From Zygnema circumcarinatum (lineage: Eukaryota > Streptophyta > Zygnematophyceae > Zygnematales > Zygnemataceae): a stretch of 64,000 bases of DNA. The notes under the pieces were generated by a model. The model saw nothing but the letters and a program-made list of their open reading frames with translations, was not told where the DNA came from and made no database searches. A program made the position numbers and the translations under genes. The DNA lies in NCBI GenBank assembly GCA_037447605.1, contig CM074815.1:1632210-1696209 (forward strand), read 5' to 3'. Within the stretch, counting starts at the first letter, position 1; the number at the start of each line of letters is the position of its first letter. Below, one piece after another: positions 47,779-63,359 of the stretch.

Positions 47779-48691
47779 CTAAACTTCTGCATCTTGAAGT
47801 TGAGACCTTCCGACTCCTGAGTTGCTGGAGCCGCCACTCCTCTCCTCCTCTGCCTCCCGTTCTCCAGTAACTGAGTTCTCGCCTTTCCTTCTCGCACCTT
47901 GATAATCACAATGCACGTTTTCTTGAGAAGGGTCCTCTGTCTCAGGAGGCGCCGATGCTGCCTCTCGCACTCGTGCAATCTCATAGCGAGGAATGGCAGG
48001 AAGGAGTGCAGAGGGGGCACTCGGAGTGCGAGGCGTCAAAGGCGAACCCGAGTCATTGATTGGAGTTTTGGTCCATGCTAGAAAGCTTGGCACAGTGCCC
48101 CCAGGCATGAGGATCTGGAAGGAGGGCAGTGGAGCTTTGCTCTCTACCTCAACATTCTGTAGAGGAGTGCGCGCCGAAAAAGGGAGGGGAGTGAGAGGCA
48201 CTACTGCCAACCTCCGTCTACGGTTTCCGTAAAAGCGCATGTAGCCAGCAAAAATGGCGACAGTGAGGAGCCCGAAAAGGACACCTGCAGAAGGGAAACA
48301 GACTAGTAAGAATCCTGCAGTGGCCCTGTGTGTGCCTACGTGGGTGGTGGCAACTAAAAACTCTTACTTTCTCACCTGCTAGGAGAGCTAGGCCCAGATA
48401 GAGGGCGAAATGGACATTTTCGATTGTGGATTCCACAGTGGGGGTGTTGCAGCTTGAGAGAGTGCAAGGCAAGGGGGGTGGAGGAGGCAGAAGGAATGGA
48501 GAAGGCAGAGGGAGTGAAGGAGAGAGGGGGAGTGAAGGAGAGAGGGGGAGTGGAGGAGAGAGGGGCACGCGTGTGTCCTCTCTGTGATGGGAGTGGAGTG
48601 CCCGTCGGAAGGATCCTTGAATCGGGTGATGTGAAGAGCCCAAATAATTTGTTTCATGGCGGAGAAAGACAGAGAAAAAAGGTGCAGCCAT
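47779..48691 (-). CDS. Single-pass membrane protein with proline-rich N-terminal region
   Basis: Two exons (48691-48376 and 48284-47779) join in phase to 273 residues. The start is the ATG at 48691 (MAAPFFSVFLRHETNYLGSS). Residues about 42-75 are a Pro/Leu/Ser low-complexity run. A membrane helix spans the exon junction (ENVHFALYLGLALLAG then VLFGLLTVAIFAGYMRFYG), followed by a basic stop-transfer stretch (NRRRR). The C-terminal part has a conserved-looking stretch (SFQILMPGGTVPSFLAWTK) and a polar tail with SGSPLTPRTPSAPS. A hydrophobic segment followed by basic residues suggests the C-terminus faces the cytosol. It resembles plant proteins loosely named hydroxyproline-rich glycoprotein family, but I cannot assign a family. 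Function unknown. Confidence 0.75.
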
Positions 48692-51612
48692 GGCTGTTAG
48701 GGAAGGACGAGAGGAAGGGGTAAGGAGTGAAGGTGGATTTGTGGCGGGAGAGCGAGGGAGGTAGACGGGGGGGGCAGGGGGAGAGATAGAAAACAATGGA
48801 ATGAATGAAAATACGAATTATTATTGTCTCTCGCTTTCCTTTTTAGAAAGGATGAGGGTTAAGGAAATTGGCTTCTGACAACGGCGCTGATTTCCGAGAG
48901 TAGAAGCTGCACTAAAATCCACCTTCTTTTTCCTTCGGTTTTCCTCCTTTTTTTATTCTCAAGAATTTCTCTGCTTTTCAGGAAATCCCCGGCAGCCAAT
49001 CCTGCGAGCTTGACGTTCAAGTCTCGTCGCTGCGCCGTACTCCTTCCAAACTCCCATTCGTCTAATTCAACTTAAGAATGAATCTCTCCCTTCCCCCCTC
49101 ACCGGGAAAGAAAAAGAATCCATCTCAGCATCCGCCATGGCCGCCACGTGTCGAAGCACCGCACGCTACTCCCTCGACGACGTCACGGCAAATTACACTA
49201 ACTGCAAATGGCGACACGTGGCATTAAAGAGAGCGCGAGAGGGGCAGAGAGGGGAGCTGGAGAGCCGCGCGCATTCATTCGGAGCCAGCCGGCGCGATGC
49301 AATGCAATGCTTTCGGGGCTTTGCGGGTGCGGCCGCCTCTCTCCTCTCTCCTCTATCCTCTCTCCTCTCTCCCCTCTCCTCTCTCCTCTCTCTCTCTCTC
49401 TCTACTCTCGCCTCTCTCCTCTCTCCTCTCTCCTCTCTCCTCTCTCCTCTCTCCTCTCTCCTCTCTCTCTCCTCTCTCCTCTCTCCTCTCTCCTCTCTCC
49501 TCTCTCCTCTCTCCTCTCTCCTCTCTCCTCTCTCCTCTCTCCTATATCCTCTCTCCTCTCTCCTCTCTCCTGTCTCTTCTCTCCTTTCTCCTCTCCCCTC
49601 TCTCCTCTCTCCTCTCTCGGCGGGGTGGGGTCGGCCGGTCACGGCTGGCGAGTAGCGGCGCGAACGAGGGAGGGCGGGCGGGGGAGGCGACGGCGGTTTG
49701 GCGCGCAGCGGGGCGGGGGCGTTCACACGCGCAACCGCAGGGCTAGTTGCGTCCGCGGCAACGGGCAACGGCGATTCCAGACCGCGTTTACACATACAAC
49801 CACAGTTCCAGTTCCGACAACACGGAAACAGCAGTTCCAGTCCGCGTTCACAATACAAGCGCAGTTCCAGAGCGTGTGAACATGTGGCGTCTTCGCATGC
49901 GTGTGCCATGCCGTGCCATGCCATGCCAGGCCATACACTCACACGGCGGCGACGCAAAGGCAAAGCGGGGACCCGATGGGAGCGGTCACGAAGGTCATTC
50001 ATGGAATTATGTGCACAGAAAAGTGGAGGCGGCAAGTGACCATGCATGCATGCAGGCAGGCAGGCAGGCCCTAACGATGCGCCAACTCCAAAGGCAGCCT
50101 AAACTCTATGAACCTCAAACGCTAAAATCCCGAAGTGAAAGATCGGCGATGCGCGCACATGCCCTCACGCTAATGTTTGCTGCACGGGCGGTGAGCGGGC
50201 AGGCAGGATGGATGGATGGACCGCGTGAATGTTGCGATGTGGTCATGGAGGTGCGATATGAGGTTATGTGAAGTATTTTTCACGTCATTCATGCGGCGAT
50301 GGGCTTGAAAGAGGGAATGAATCGAGTTGATCTTACGGTGGTGGCGTCATGAAAAGCTACAAAGTCGTCGTTTTCACTCACCCGCAGGTTGAAGGGGATT
50401 GCAGGCGACTTCGAGGGCAGAGATCATGGCTTACACCCAACCCCCATGTCGCATGCAGTACGGTTCACTCACGTGCGGTCAACTGTTCCACTACCATTCA
50501 TTCAGCCTTCGTTACCTATGAGTTCAGTTAAGATATCAAGAGCCCACCTTCGATTGACACTTTCAAGGGCGCACAAGGTATGCTTTATTCCTTTTTTTTG
50601 TTTTTTTTGTTTTCTGATCGTGAGATCAATGCCACGTCCCGCTCATTGTTTCATTTCTTTCCATGCAGAATCCACGCATATCACGATGAAGCAGTCTGCG
50701 TAAAAAATAACTCTCTCGTATACAATCTGTCAATTTCAATCCCCCTTTTGCTTCATTGAAAATGCAGCAACCACCGTGCATACATGACATCTGAAGCTCT
50801 GCCGCCAAAGACTGCCACCTCTCGTATTGGCAACAGCAGCGCACTGCCCACGCCCTTGACTGGTTCTCGACCGATCAATGCATCGGAGACGGACTTGTCC
50901 ATGCATGGACCAAGCCAAACTTGCCAGGCCAACAGACCATCCAAGGGCTGATCTCACAGCGACATCATGACCCTGCCAGGATATCATTTTTCAGATCAAT
51001 GTCCATGGTAGAGCACACTCGTGAAGGAAACCAGTCTCCACAATTTATTTGCTCTGTAAAAATTGAAGGAATAACCTTGTGTCTCTGCATCAACGTCACA
51101 CCTAAACAGCCACCTCGTTATCGATCACGCTTTTTTTCTTGCTTTTGTGTTTTCTATTTTAAAAATAATGATTGTTAGTCACTCCCTGCAGACCCTGTCG
51201 ACCCTGCCGACCCTACCTGAAAAACAACCCTAATCCCCATACGAATTTTGAGTTGGAGCTTATTTTTTATCAGGTCCAAGTGAAAAACGTCCTCATCAAT
51301 CGACTAAATAAATAAATTCTGCGCGATCAAGGGTGAGAGATCGACGTATGGAGCAGCCCAAATCTGTTGTCAGTTGCAATCGCTCCCCCCTTTAGCCATT
51401 ACGGCTCGCACCATCATCACGCCTACCACACCTCCACGACTTGCTCAAAGCCCAACTACGACCCCTCCAACGTCCCCAACAAAAAACACCTAAGATGTCC
51501 TCCGCGACCAAGAAGTTTGGCGTTCTGGAGCATTGATGTTCATTGCATTGCGACCGCTCCATAACTTGCTTAAGCCCAAACACGGCCTCCTCCCACGTCC
51601 CTAAAGAGGCAC
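48692..51612. other. Spacer with CT array, no gene supported
   Basis: Contains two CACGTG cores (49145, 49215), the long CT array, CATGCATGCATG and CAGG microsatellites at 50041-50068, and AT-richer DNA from 50.2 kb. A near-duplicate pair of about 60 bp lies around 51440-51535 and 51555-51660 (CCTAAGATG...CGCGACCAAG...TTGGCGTT...GGAGCATTGATG). Frames across the CT array are repeat artefacts. Confidence 0.5.
49336..49618. repeat. (CTCTCCT)n array
   Basis: About 280 bp of CTCTCCT units (period 7) with few variants. All three frames stay open on both strands, giving Leu-Ser-Pro and Glu-Arg-Arg peptides with no coding meaning. Confidence 0.95.
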
Positions 51613-54600
51613 CTAAGATGACCTTCGCGACCAAGTAGGTTGGCGTTTTGGAGCATTGATGCTCATTGCGTGGCTGGCAATGAGGGCGCCCGCATCAGTG
51701 GAGGGGCTGATAGGGCGAGGGCTGGCAGCCTGAGGGCTGGTCTGCCTTCCTGAGGGGCTGGTAGACATGCCCCGCGAGGAGGTGGGGCTTGCACCGCGAG
51801 GGCTGAAGCCGGGAGCAGGAGGGCTGCCCCCTCTTGGACTGGAGGCCTTAAGGGCAGCGTTGACAATCATAGCTCCAACATCGGAGCCCCGGGGGCTGAG
51901 AGAGGAGGTCCCTCCGCCGCCCCCCTTTGGACTGTTACCTTTGCTGGGATCGCGGCGCGCCCAAGAAGGGCTGAACTTGGGAAGAGGCTGCGTCGGCGGG
52001 CTGCTCTCGCGGGGCACTCGGGATGAGAGTGGGGTAGGACGGCGTGCGACCCAATCGTCTTTCTGTGTCAGAGAGAAGCACAGAGATAGAGAAAGAGAGA
52101 GGAAAAGCAAAGGGCTCAGAGGATATTACCAACATCAGAAAGGATTCGGAGCATTTAACAGTAAGGGTCCTGAATTGGACCCAAATTCAAGTTGCCAATG
52201 ATAAACCGTGGACAAAAGAAAGGTTGGACAGTTTTTTTTCTATGCCATCAATAACAGCTATGTAGCCCAAAGGTTGCATGGTACGAACAACGACGACATT
52301 GGCCCTTGGTGCAAATGCAAAGTGCAAGCCATATACAAGGAAACTGACTCTGTACATATCTTTTGGCTAAGTATCAGTAAATAGCATTCGAAGTAGCACT
52401 GCAATTCTGGCATTTAGCTCTTTAGTACTTGTGCGCTCAAATGCAAGAAGCAAAGAGAAATTCGGCAGTCATATCAATTCACTGGGTTGCTGACAAGGCT
52501 TGCACAAAACTGACGGACAAGTATGACAGACCAGTAGGCATTGGGTGATGACTTCGGAGGTCAATGGGCATAAAGCAAGGCTCACCAGTGCGGGATCTTC
52601 ACTCTCCAGCATTTGCACGACCTGGGACATTCTCGGCCGCTTCAGGGCGTTAGCCTCCACACAACGCAGGGCCACTCGGATGACGTACTCCGCGTCATCC
52701 TGCTGTACATCAATCAGAGCTGCATCCACCACTTCTGAAGATTTCTCCTCTCGAATTTTCCCCTTTACCCAGTCGACCAGATTGACCTGCCATACATCAC
52801 CACAGGCCAATTTCATTTTCCATTGGGGCTTCACAGGAAAAATAAGAAGCTCCAACATAAGTAAAAATACATGATCAGCTACTGCTTTTGTTATCTTCCC
52901 ATTTTCGTTCCCTTCCCCGAATTCTACGGTATCTTTTCGGCCACAGCTTGCTGATAAAGCTGAGCATGTGTCAGAGCCATTCCACTTGGAATGTAGGACT
53001 CATAGTTGCCGCGGGAAGAAGCGCATTACCTGTGATTTAGAGGAGTCAAGGTCGACTGGTGGACGACCGGTCACAATCTCAAGCAAAAGCACTCCGAAGC
53101 TGTACACATCACTCCTCTCCGTAAGCAGCCCAGTGTTGGCGTATTCAGGTGCCACATACCTGATACACCCAGATGCCTTTGTCAACACATCACGTTCATC
53201 CATACATCACCCTAACAAAGGTCAATCATGCATCCAAACAGGCAATATTAAGCTCGGTAACCAGGAGATACAGACCCGAAAGTTCCCATGATGCGTGTGG
53301 TTGCATGGGATTGATCACGGCCCATGATCTTGGCGAGTGCAAAATCCCCAATTTTGGCATTCCACTGCGCATCAAGCAGCACATTGCTCGACTTGATGTC
53401 CCGATGCACCACCTTGATGTCCAGCCCTTCATGCAAATATGCAAGCCTGCACACCCACACTAGATCAGTTACAAATTTATCACAATAACGATGCAGACTA
53501 AGGAAACCAAATAGTAAAGTCTGAAATCATTCCGCAGTGCAGTCCAGCAGACGGGAATTACAACCTGGAAGCCAATCATCACTCAGTTATGTTTGGCAAA
53601 CATACCCGCGAGCCACACCAATGGCAATATGCATTCGTAGCTTCCAGTCAATGGGCTCAGAATTGGCTGCTTGGTGGAGCCATGCTTCCAGCGTTGCATT
53701 TGGGACATACTCATAGACCAGCAAGCGTTCGTCGCCATCAGCACAGCAGCCCAATAATTGGACCAGATTAGGGTGCCGTAAGCGGCTCATAGCCTCCACC
53801 TCCGTCCGGAATTCCCTAACAGTCAGTTGCGACTCCCTGCCAAGCGACGAGGATAAACAAGACTATCAATGAAATGGCATATGTGTCAGGAGAACAACTG
53901 CCTGTACAATGCTCATTTACGATCCTATACATGGGAAAACAAGAGTTTAGAGTAGAGGGAGTAAGTGCACCTCTCTTTTGTTAGACGCTTTACCGCCACA
54001 GTCATTCCGTCTGCAAGACGAGCTTTGAAGACAGTCCCATATCGGCCCGTGCCCAAAACATTCCGTTGTCCTTGTTCACCAAAATTGTTGGTAGCTAAAG
54101 CGAGCTCCTGTAAGCTAAACCACCGCTCAATAGCACCGAGGCTCATATCCTCTGAGACCTCGGATGGCTCTGATGTATTCCATCGCCCCTGACCGGTAAC
54201 AATCTCATTGAGAGACTCCTCATCGTCTGCAATCATGCGCTGTGTATCAACCTCTGTGTCTAAATCACCTGAACGCAAAGCTCTGCCAGCAGCCCCATAC
54301 ATGATTGGCGGAACACTGCCTCCAGGTAAGTCTGAACGGTTTCGTCGAGAAGGGGCCGTCGGAGGGATGGCATCGGAGTCCTCAGAAGACTTCCTTCCTG
54401 AGGTTGACTTGAGAAGGGAAGAGTCAACAATTGGAGGGATGACGACTGAAGTGTCCCCTTTAGGGAGCTCCTGAGGGGCCAAATCATCATCATCATCATC
54501 TCCTACTTCAGTCGATGGAGTAGACCGTGGCATAGAGCCTGCCTTGTTCTCAGTCGCCTCAGGGACCGAACCAACACCTGTGCTTTCACTGTAGTCACTC

Positions 54601-57600
54601 TTATCCTCAGCATGACTCCCATCACCGGACCCCACTGCCTCTGTTTCGTTCTCAGCTTCGGGAACAAACCCTGCAGCGATGAGTCCGCCACCAAGAGCAG
54701 AAGCCCCTACTGCAGCTGCTGTGGTGGTCGGTGCTGCTGCCAAAGATGAATGGCTGTCCTCAACTACATTATATTCTGGCACTGTTGGAGCAGCCACTTC
54801 TGACAGTTTCTCATCTGCTGCACTTGTGGAATCAACTGTTGCCATTCCGGTAGTAGCCTCTCGCGAAACTACATAAGGCGGCTGACTCAAAAGCACAGAG
54901 TCTTCGTCGCTTTTCTGAGCTTCAGATGTGGTAGGTGGACCTGCCTCAGCGTTTGCAGCAGAAACAGCTACAGCAACAGGCACGGCAGTTTGCCCCCCTC
55001 CAGCACTCCATCCCATTCCCCTTGAGGGAAGTCCGGAGCTGCCTCCAGTTGCATCCAAAGGCCCACCTTTTCCAGACTCCAAATCTTGAATTTCCCCTGG
55101 CTGGTTACCTCCTCCAAGCGGTTTTCCAGAATCGGGAGAATCATCCGGCTGCAACATTTGCAATGTGTCAGCTCCTGCTTTCATCCCTACTTCATGACAG
55201 ATAAGTGAAACACAAGCTTCAGATACTGAAAGCTGAAGCTGAAGCTTCATGTACTGAGTTCAAAGAATTGAGAGTAGGACGAAATCTGCCCTTCTAATGC
55301 AACAGCAGAGACAAACATGAAAGTCTGCAGCTCCTGCTAAGCTCATGACAATGATAGGGTTGCAAGGTTTGCAGTGATTTTTAGCTGATTTTTTTTGTCG
55401 AAGCTTTTGGAAATAAAGCACTGTACAAGGAAATCACTAGAAATTGCGAACACATCCATCAAACAAACGTAGGAGTCAGAAATATTACCTGCTGTTTCTT
55501 ACGCCGGCAGAGAAAGAACAGGCAAAGCAGAGAAAGAAGTACTATTACAGCTGCTCCCGCGATAATACCAGCAATAACTGGTGTGGCCAGACCTGACTTT
55601 GACTCAGAGCTTGTGCTTCCTCCATTAGCTGGAGGGGGTGGAGAGGAAACCAATGAAGTCCCAGGTGGACCAGTCGTCGGAGGGGGGGGGGTGGAGGGAG
55701 AGGGAGGGGGATAGAGGAGGGTTCCCGGTGGGAACGGGGGGAGTGGAGGAGGAGATGGTGGAGGAGGAGAGAGTGGAGGAGGAGACGGTGGTGGAGGAGA
55801 TAGGTCTGGAGGCGGTAGCGAAGGAGGCGGCGGTGAAGGAGGGGGAGGGGGCTCAGGACTCCCAGAAGAAACAGGGTAACCACTGCAAGGCTGCTCAACC
55901 AATCGGCAATGAAGGCATAATGTAAGTCAGGTTGATTCTAAAATGATATTCATAGCAAGTGTCACGCTTACAAATCGCTAACAGGACAGGCAGGGAAGAG
56001 TACAAATAGCCAATATGAAATCATTACCCTCCCTGGTCACCACAGTTGTCTCAAACTGAATCAAACGCACGATGGTGTGACTTTTACAAGCGAAACACCG
56101 GGCATCTAGGTCGTTTGAGGCCACAACACGCCATCACATACAGGTTGATGGGTGCTTAGGCCTTTAACTCGCACCTTACTTTCAAACCTATCCCAAAGCG
56201 AGCTTGCAAACATTCACACGTAACAGTGATGTGCGATTGCTTTCAGATATAGGTTCCAAACCGCAAGTTCAATCTCGATTTGAACAATTTTGAATACAAT
56301 GTTTAGTCAGTATTCTAGCCTATTGGTTCAACTGGAACACCAGTAATCCAGATGAGTCAATAAATGTCGTGCTACTGAGTGGAGGACACGTTCAAAGTAC
56401 AGGTTATGTAGATATTCATTCAAGAGCTGCAAATTTTACTACTTAGGAAAATTGGGAAAAGTGCTGGGCATACCGTGAAGCTTGCGAAGTTCGTGCATAA
56501 CCCCGTGTTGGTGAGGACTACATTACTGCCCAGGTAGCTCAGCTCAGAAGGAACAGCACCGGTGAGGTCAACGTTATTTTGAAGGTCAAATGATTGGAGT
56601 GCTTGGAAGCTCTTGAAGGAGTCAGGAATTGAGCCGCTAAAAGTGTTGTCATTCAGGTATAGAAATTGCAGCTGCAGATCACGCACAAAGGAAATTCTTT
56701 ACTTCAGCAGCAGAACCCCTTTTCCTCAACCAGCTCCTCAGACCCATGGCACATTTGCACATGGTACAGCAAGATTCTAAACTCTGAAGAGTTGCACGAA
56801 CGGGAGCTTAAAATAAAGAATGAAGCTGAATGCACCAATGAACGAAATACCTGCACACAATTCCCGAGCGAATCTGGAAGGTTCCCATTCATCGTATTAA
56901 AACCCAGGTTCAATGTTGTCAGGTTGGCGCAGTCTCCAAAGTCGGGAATACCGCCGGTAAAAGCGTTATTATTCAAGACTACCGTTGTGAGATCCGGGCT
57001 TCCACCAAAAGAAGGGAGACTGCCGTCTAGCAGGTTGTTGTTCAAGCGCAGTTCCTGGAATTCACGAGCGAGCCCAAAGTGAAAAAGGAAGAAAGCCAAA
57101 TGGAGCAGTTTCTCTACAGTTATCTGCCGAATACTGGGGTGGGAGTTGCCTTAAACAATGTCAAGTTTATGGCCAAGAACACATGCAGTTCTCATTACAC
57201 AACGAGCCAGTGCCTTCCTGTTCCTCTCCTTGCTCTGTTCCAAGCCTGGGTCAATATAGCTCAGAGCTGCTGGTCCTCTAAAACAAAGGTATGTCTTATC
57301 GACCAGCCCACAATGCTCACTAGTAGTACGACAACACCGACGATACTACCCCTGCATGCTGGAATAGAACTGGAAAACATTGCTGTGTTTAACTCTTACC
57401 GTTAAAGTTGTAACTCCACTTAAGCCTCCAGGAATACCGGCTGTTAAACTGTTACTTGAGAGATCCAACTTTTGAAGGAAAGGGAAATCGCTGAAACTAT
57501 CAAATATATTTCCTGTAAGTCCATACTGCGGAAGACTTATCGCTATAACATTGCCAGCTGCGTCGCACGTGATTCCCTGCAGAGCCAACAAATATAAAAA

Positions 57601-58270
57601 CAAAGCTCTGAGCGTCCATAGCCCGTGAGATTAAAGGCGGGAGAGTAATAAATACTGACAAGGAGGGCCAGTCAGGCACCAGTGCCCCAAAAACCTCTCT
57701 CCGGCTGAGCTTATTTTGCCGAAAGTTCACATGGTTCACCAAGCACGGCGAGAACAGCCTTTAAACTTCAGGCAGTTCGTCTATTTATGAGAACCATTCA
57801 CTCTCAGAGAGGATGAAAAGAAGTTCCTGAGACTGCCGAAATAGAAACGGCGATTGAAGCATGAAAAGACTGTCTAGTAGCACAAATCTCCTACTCTCGT
57901 CAAAATGCACGAGAAACAGAAAACGTTGCTGAAGTGAGCAAACTATTCAGCAGTACTATAAAAAATGTTTAAAGTTTTTTCTGCTTCAAACAATCACATA
58001 ATATGCTGCAGCAATGTCGCACGGTGTGTACGCACTAGGGAACTTGAAACCCTAGCTCAACGTGCAGCCAATAGCAACATAAACAAGGGCGTTCGAGACA
58101 ACCTCAAAAGTGCACGGCTGGTTGATAGTAGGGTCCCACTTGATTCGAAGATTCCCGGTAGGATCAAGCTTTGCCGCAATATCTTGATAATTCTGCGAAA
58201 GGGAATGCACAACAAATCCAAGACAAAGAGCAAGTCTCGCCTTCCCCTCCCATCTCCACGGCCTCGCCAT
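51613..58270 (-). CDS. LRR receptor-like kinase with extensin-like ectodomain linker and a DFA motif
   Basis: Eleven exons (58270-58103, 57576-57400, 57054-56851, about 56672-56474, 55890-55489, 55148-53971, 53836-53606, 53446-53276, 53159-53030, 52786-52586, 52062-51613) give about 1169 residues. Order: signal peptide ([20 protein letters not shown]); LRR cap; about six LRRs; an SP(3-5)-rich extensin-like stretch; a membrane helix at about 353-377 ([20 protein letters not shown]); an unusually long acidic/Ser linker of about 300 residues; the kinase (about 710-1020); an SPRG-repeat tail. The kinase keeps [17 protein letters not shown], the helix-C Glu, [12 protein letters not shown] and the APE motif, but subdomain VII reads DFA, not DFG. 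It should be a plasma-membrane receptor. The ectodomain joins LRR and PERK-like parts. Reduced or altered catalysis is possible. An exon boundary near 56640 may be off by one base. Confidence 0.9.
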
Positions 58271-59109
58271 ACTTCCACTGTAAAGAGACTAAATGCGGCT
58301 TCCTTCAGCCTCTCCTCCCTTCCCGAAGCGCCCTGAGAGTCCAACAAGGGTGCCACGTGTCCAGCTCAGAGTCCCCCTTTTCCCGCACACGCATTCTCCT
58401 TGCCTCTGCGCTGTCAATGCGGCACCTCCCGCTCCCCGCCTCCCTCTCTCTGCCGCGCGAGAGCCCTTCCAAGAGCGCCTGCAGCCAGCCGCCGAGCGAG
58501 CTGCGAGAGAGAGGAGAGAGCTGGAACAGGCAGGCAGGCGGGCGGGAAGAGTAGGCCCCCTTCCGGGCCGTTAAGCGCCAGAGCCGGCCCGGCCTCGCGC
58601 CCTTCGAATCCCGTCGACCGGCTCCGTTTCCGTTACAGTCCCATCTGCCAGCGTGTGCCCCTCCACACTGCGACTGTCAGAAACACCAGTGTGAACACCC
58701 TTGCGGAGTTTCTTTTAGCGCGATCCGCCGTGTGAACGGGTCCAGGAGGGTACTCCCGGCGCGCTGATAGACAGTTGACCGCGGTCAGCGTCCGTGGCAG
58801 CGGCGGCGGCGGGAATGGCAATAGAGATGACCGACGGGACGGGACGACAGGAGTCAGTGGCAGAGACAGAGGCAGACGCGCGCGGTGGGGGGGGGGAGGG
58901 CGGCGGACGGGGCGGGGCGGGCGGGCTTGTCGCCGCGCTGAGCTGGCCGCTGGACCGCGCCAAACCGAGGGCCGCCGGGCGGCATCAAACGGCTCGATTC
59001 GCGGCTACATGATCCGCAGCTGGACGGTATCCGTTCAGTTCATTTTCAACGCTCACCGTTCAATTAGGACCGTTGCGAATTGATATGAATAATTTGGGAC
59101 TGTACGGCA

Positions 59110-59152
59110 GCCAGTAACGGTACAGTACAGTACAGTACTGTACAGTACAGTA
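59110..59152. repeat. GTACAGTAC palindromic microsatellite
   Basis: Overlapping ACAGT/TGTAC units with a self-complementary core GTACAGTACTGTAC. The same words occur in the loop of the fold-back element at 30541-30566. Confidence 0.85.
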
Positions 59153-59202
59153 CGAGGATCGGACCGTACCATACGGCTTGAAGTACGGATGAGCGTACCC
59201 TG

Positions 59203-59330
59203 CACGTGGCAGCGTACGGAGGCGAAGGTACAATAGGGGAAGGTTCGCTGGGGACTTCTTCGCGTCTGCCACGTGGCACACAGAGCCATTCCGCACGTGC
59301 GGTCCGAAGCCAGGCGCGTCGCCACGTGGC
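59203..59330 (+). promoter_or_regulatory. Cluster of four G-boxes upstream of glutathione reductase
   Basis: CACGTG cores at 59203, 59270, 59294 and 59323, two of them as the full palindrome GCCACGTGGC (59268-59277 and 59321-59330), within 250 bp of the GR start codon. Closely spaced G-boxes behave as ABRE/light-responsive modules in plants, which suits an antioxidant gene. The function is inferred. Confidence 0.55.
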
Positions 59331-59454
59331 CTGCCGCAAGCGCGCGGAGGCGCGGACGGCGAGGGGGACGCGAGGGAGAGAGTGGGAGAGGGAGAGAGGA
59401 AGAGAGTGGGAGAGGGAGAGAGGGAGAGGGGAAGCGAGATAGTTCCCGGCGGCC

Positions 59455-63359
<3,905 letters not shown>

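Larger units (their letters stand above)
58271..59454. promoter_or_regulatory. Divergent promoter region between the receptor kinase and glutathione reductase
   Basis: About 1.18 kb between the two start codons, which face away from each other. The GR side holds a cluster of CACGTG cores, a GTACAGTAC palindromic array and a GGGAGA tract at 59375-59440. The kinase side holds one CACGTG (58354) and GC-rich DNA. Shared control of both genes is possible but inferred. Confidence 0.5.

Noticed and set aside
49193-50047. Frames of up to about 280 codons rich in Ser-Leu or Glu-Arg
   Set aside because: They cross the CTCTCCT array and have no conserved sequence outside it.
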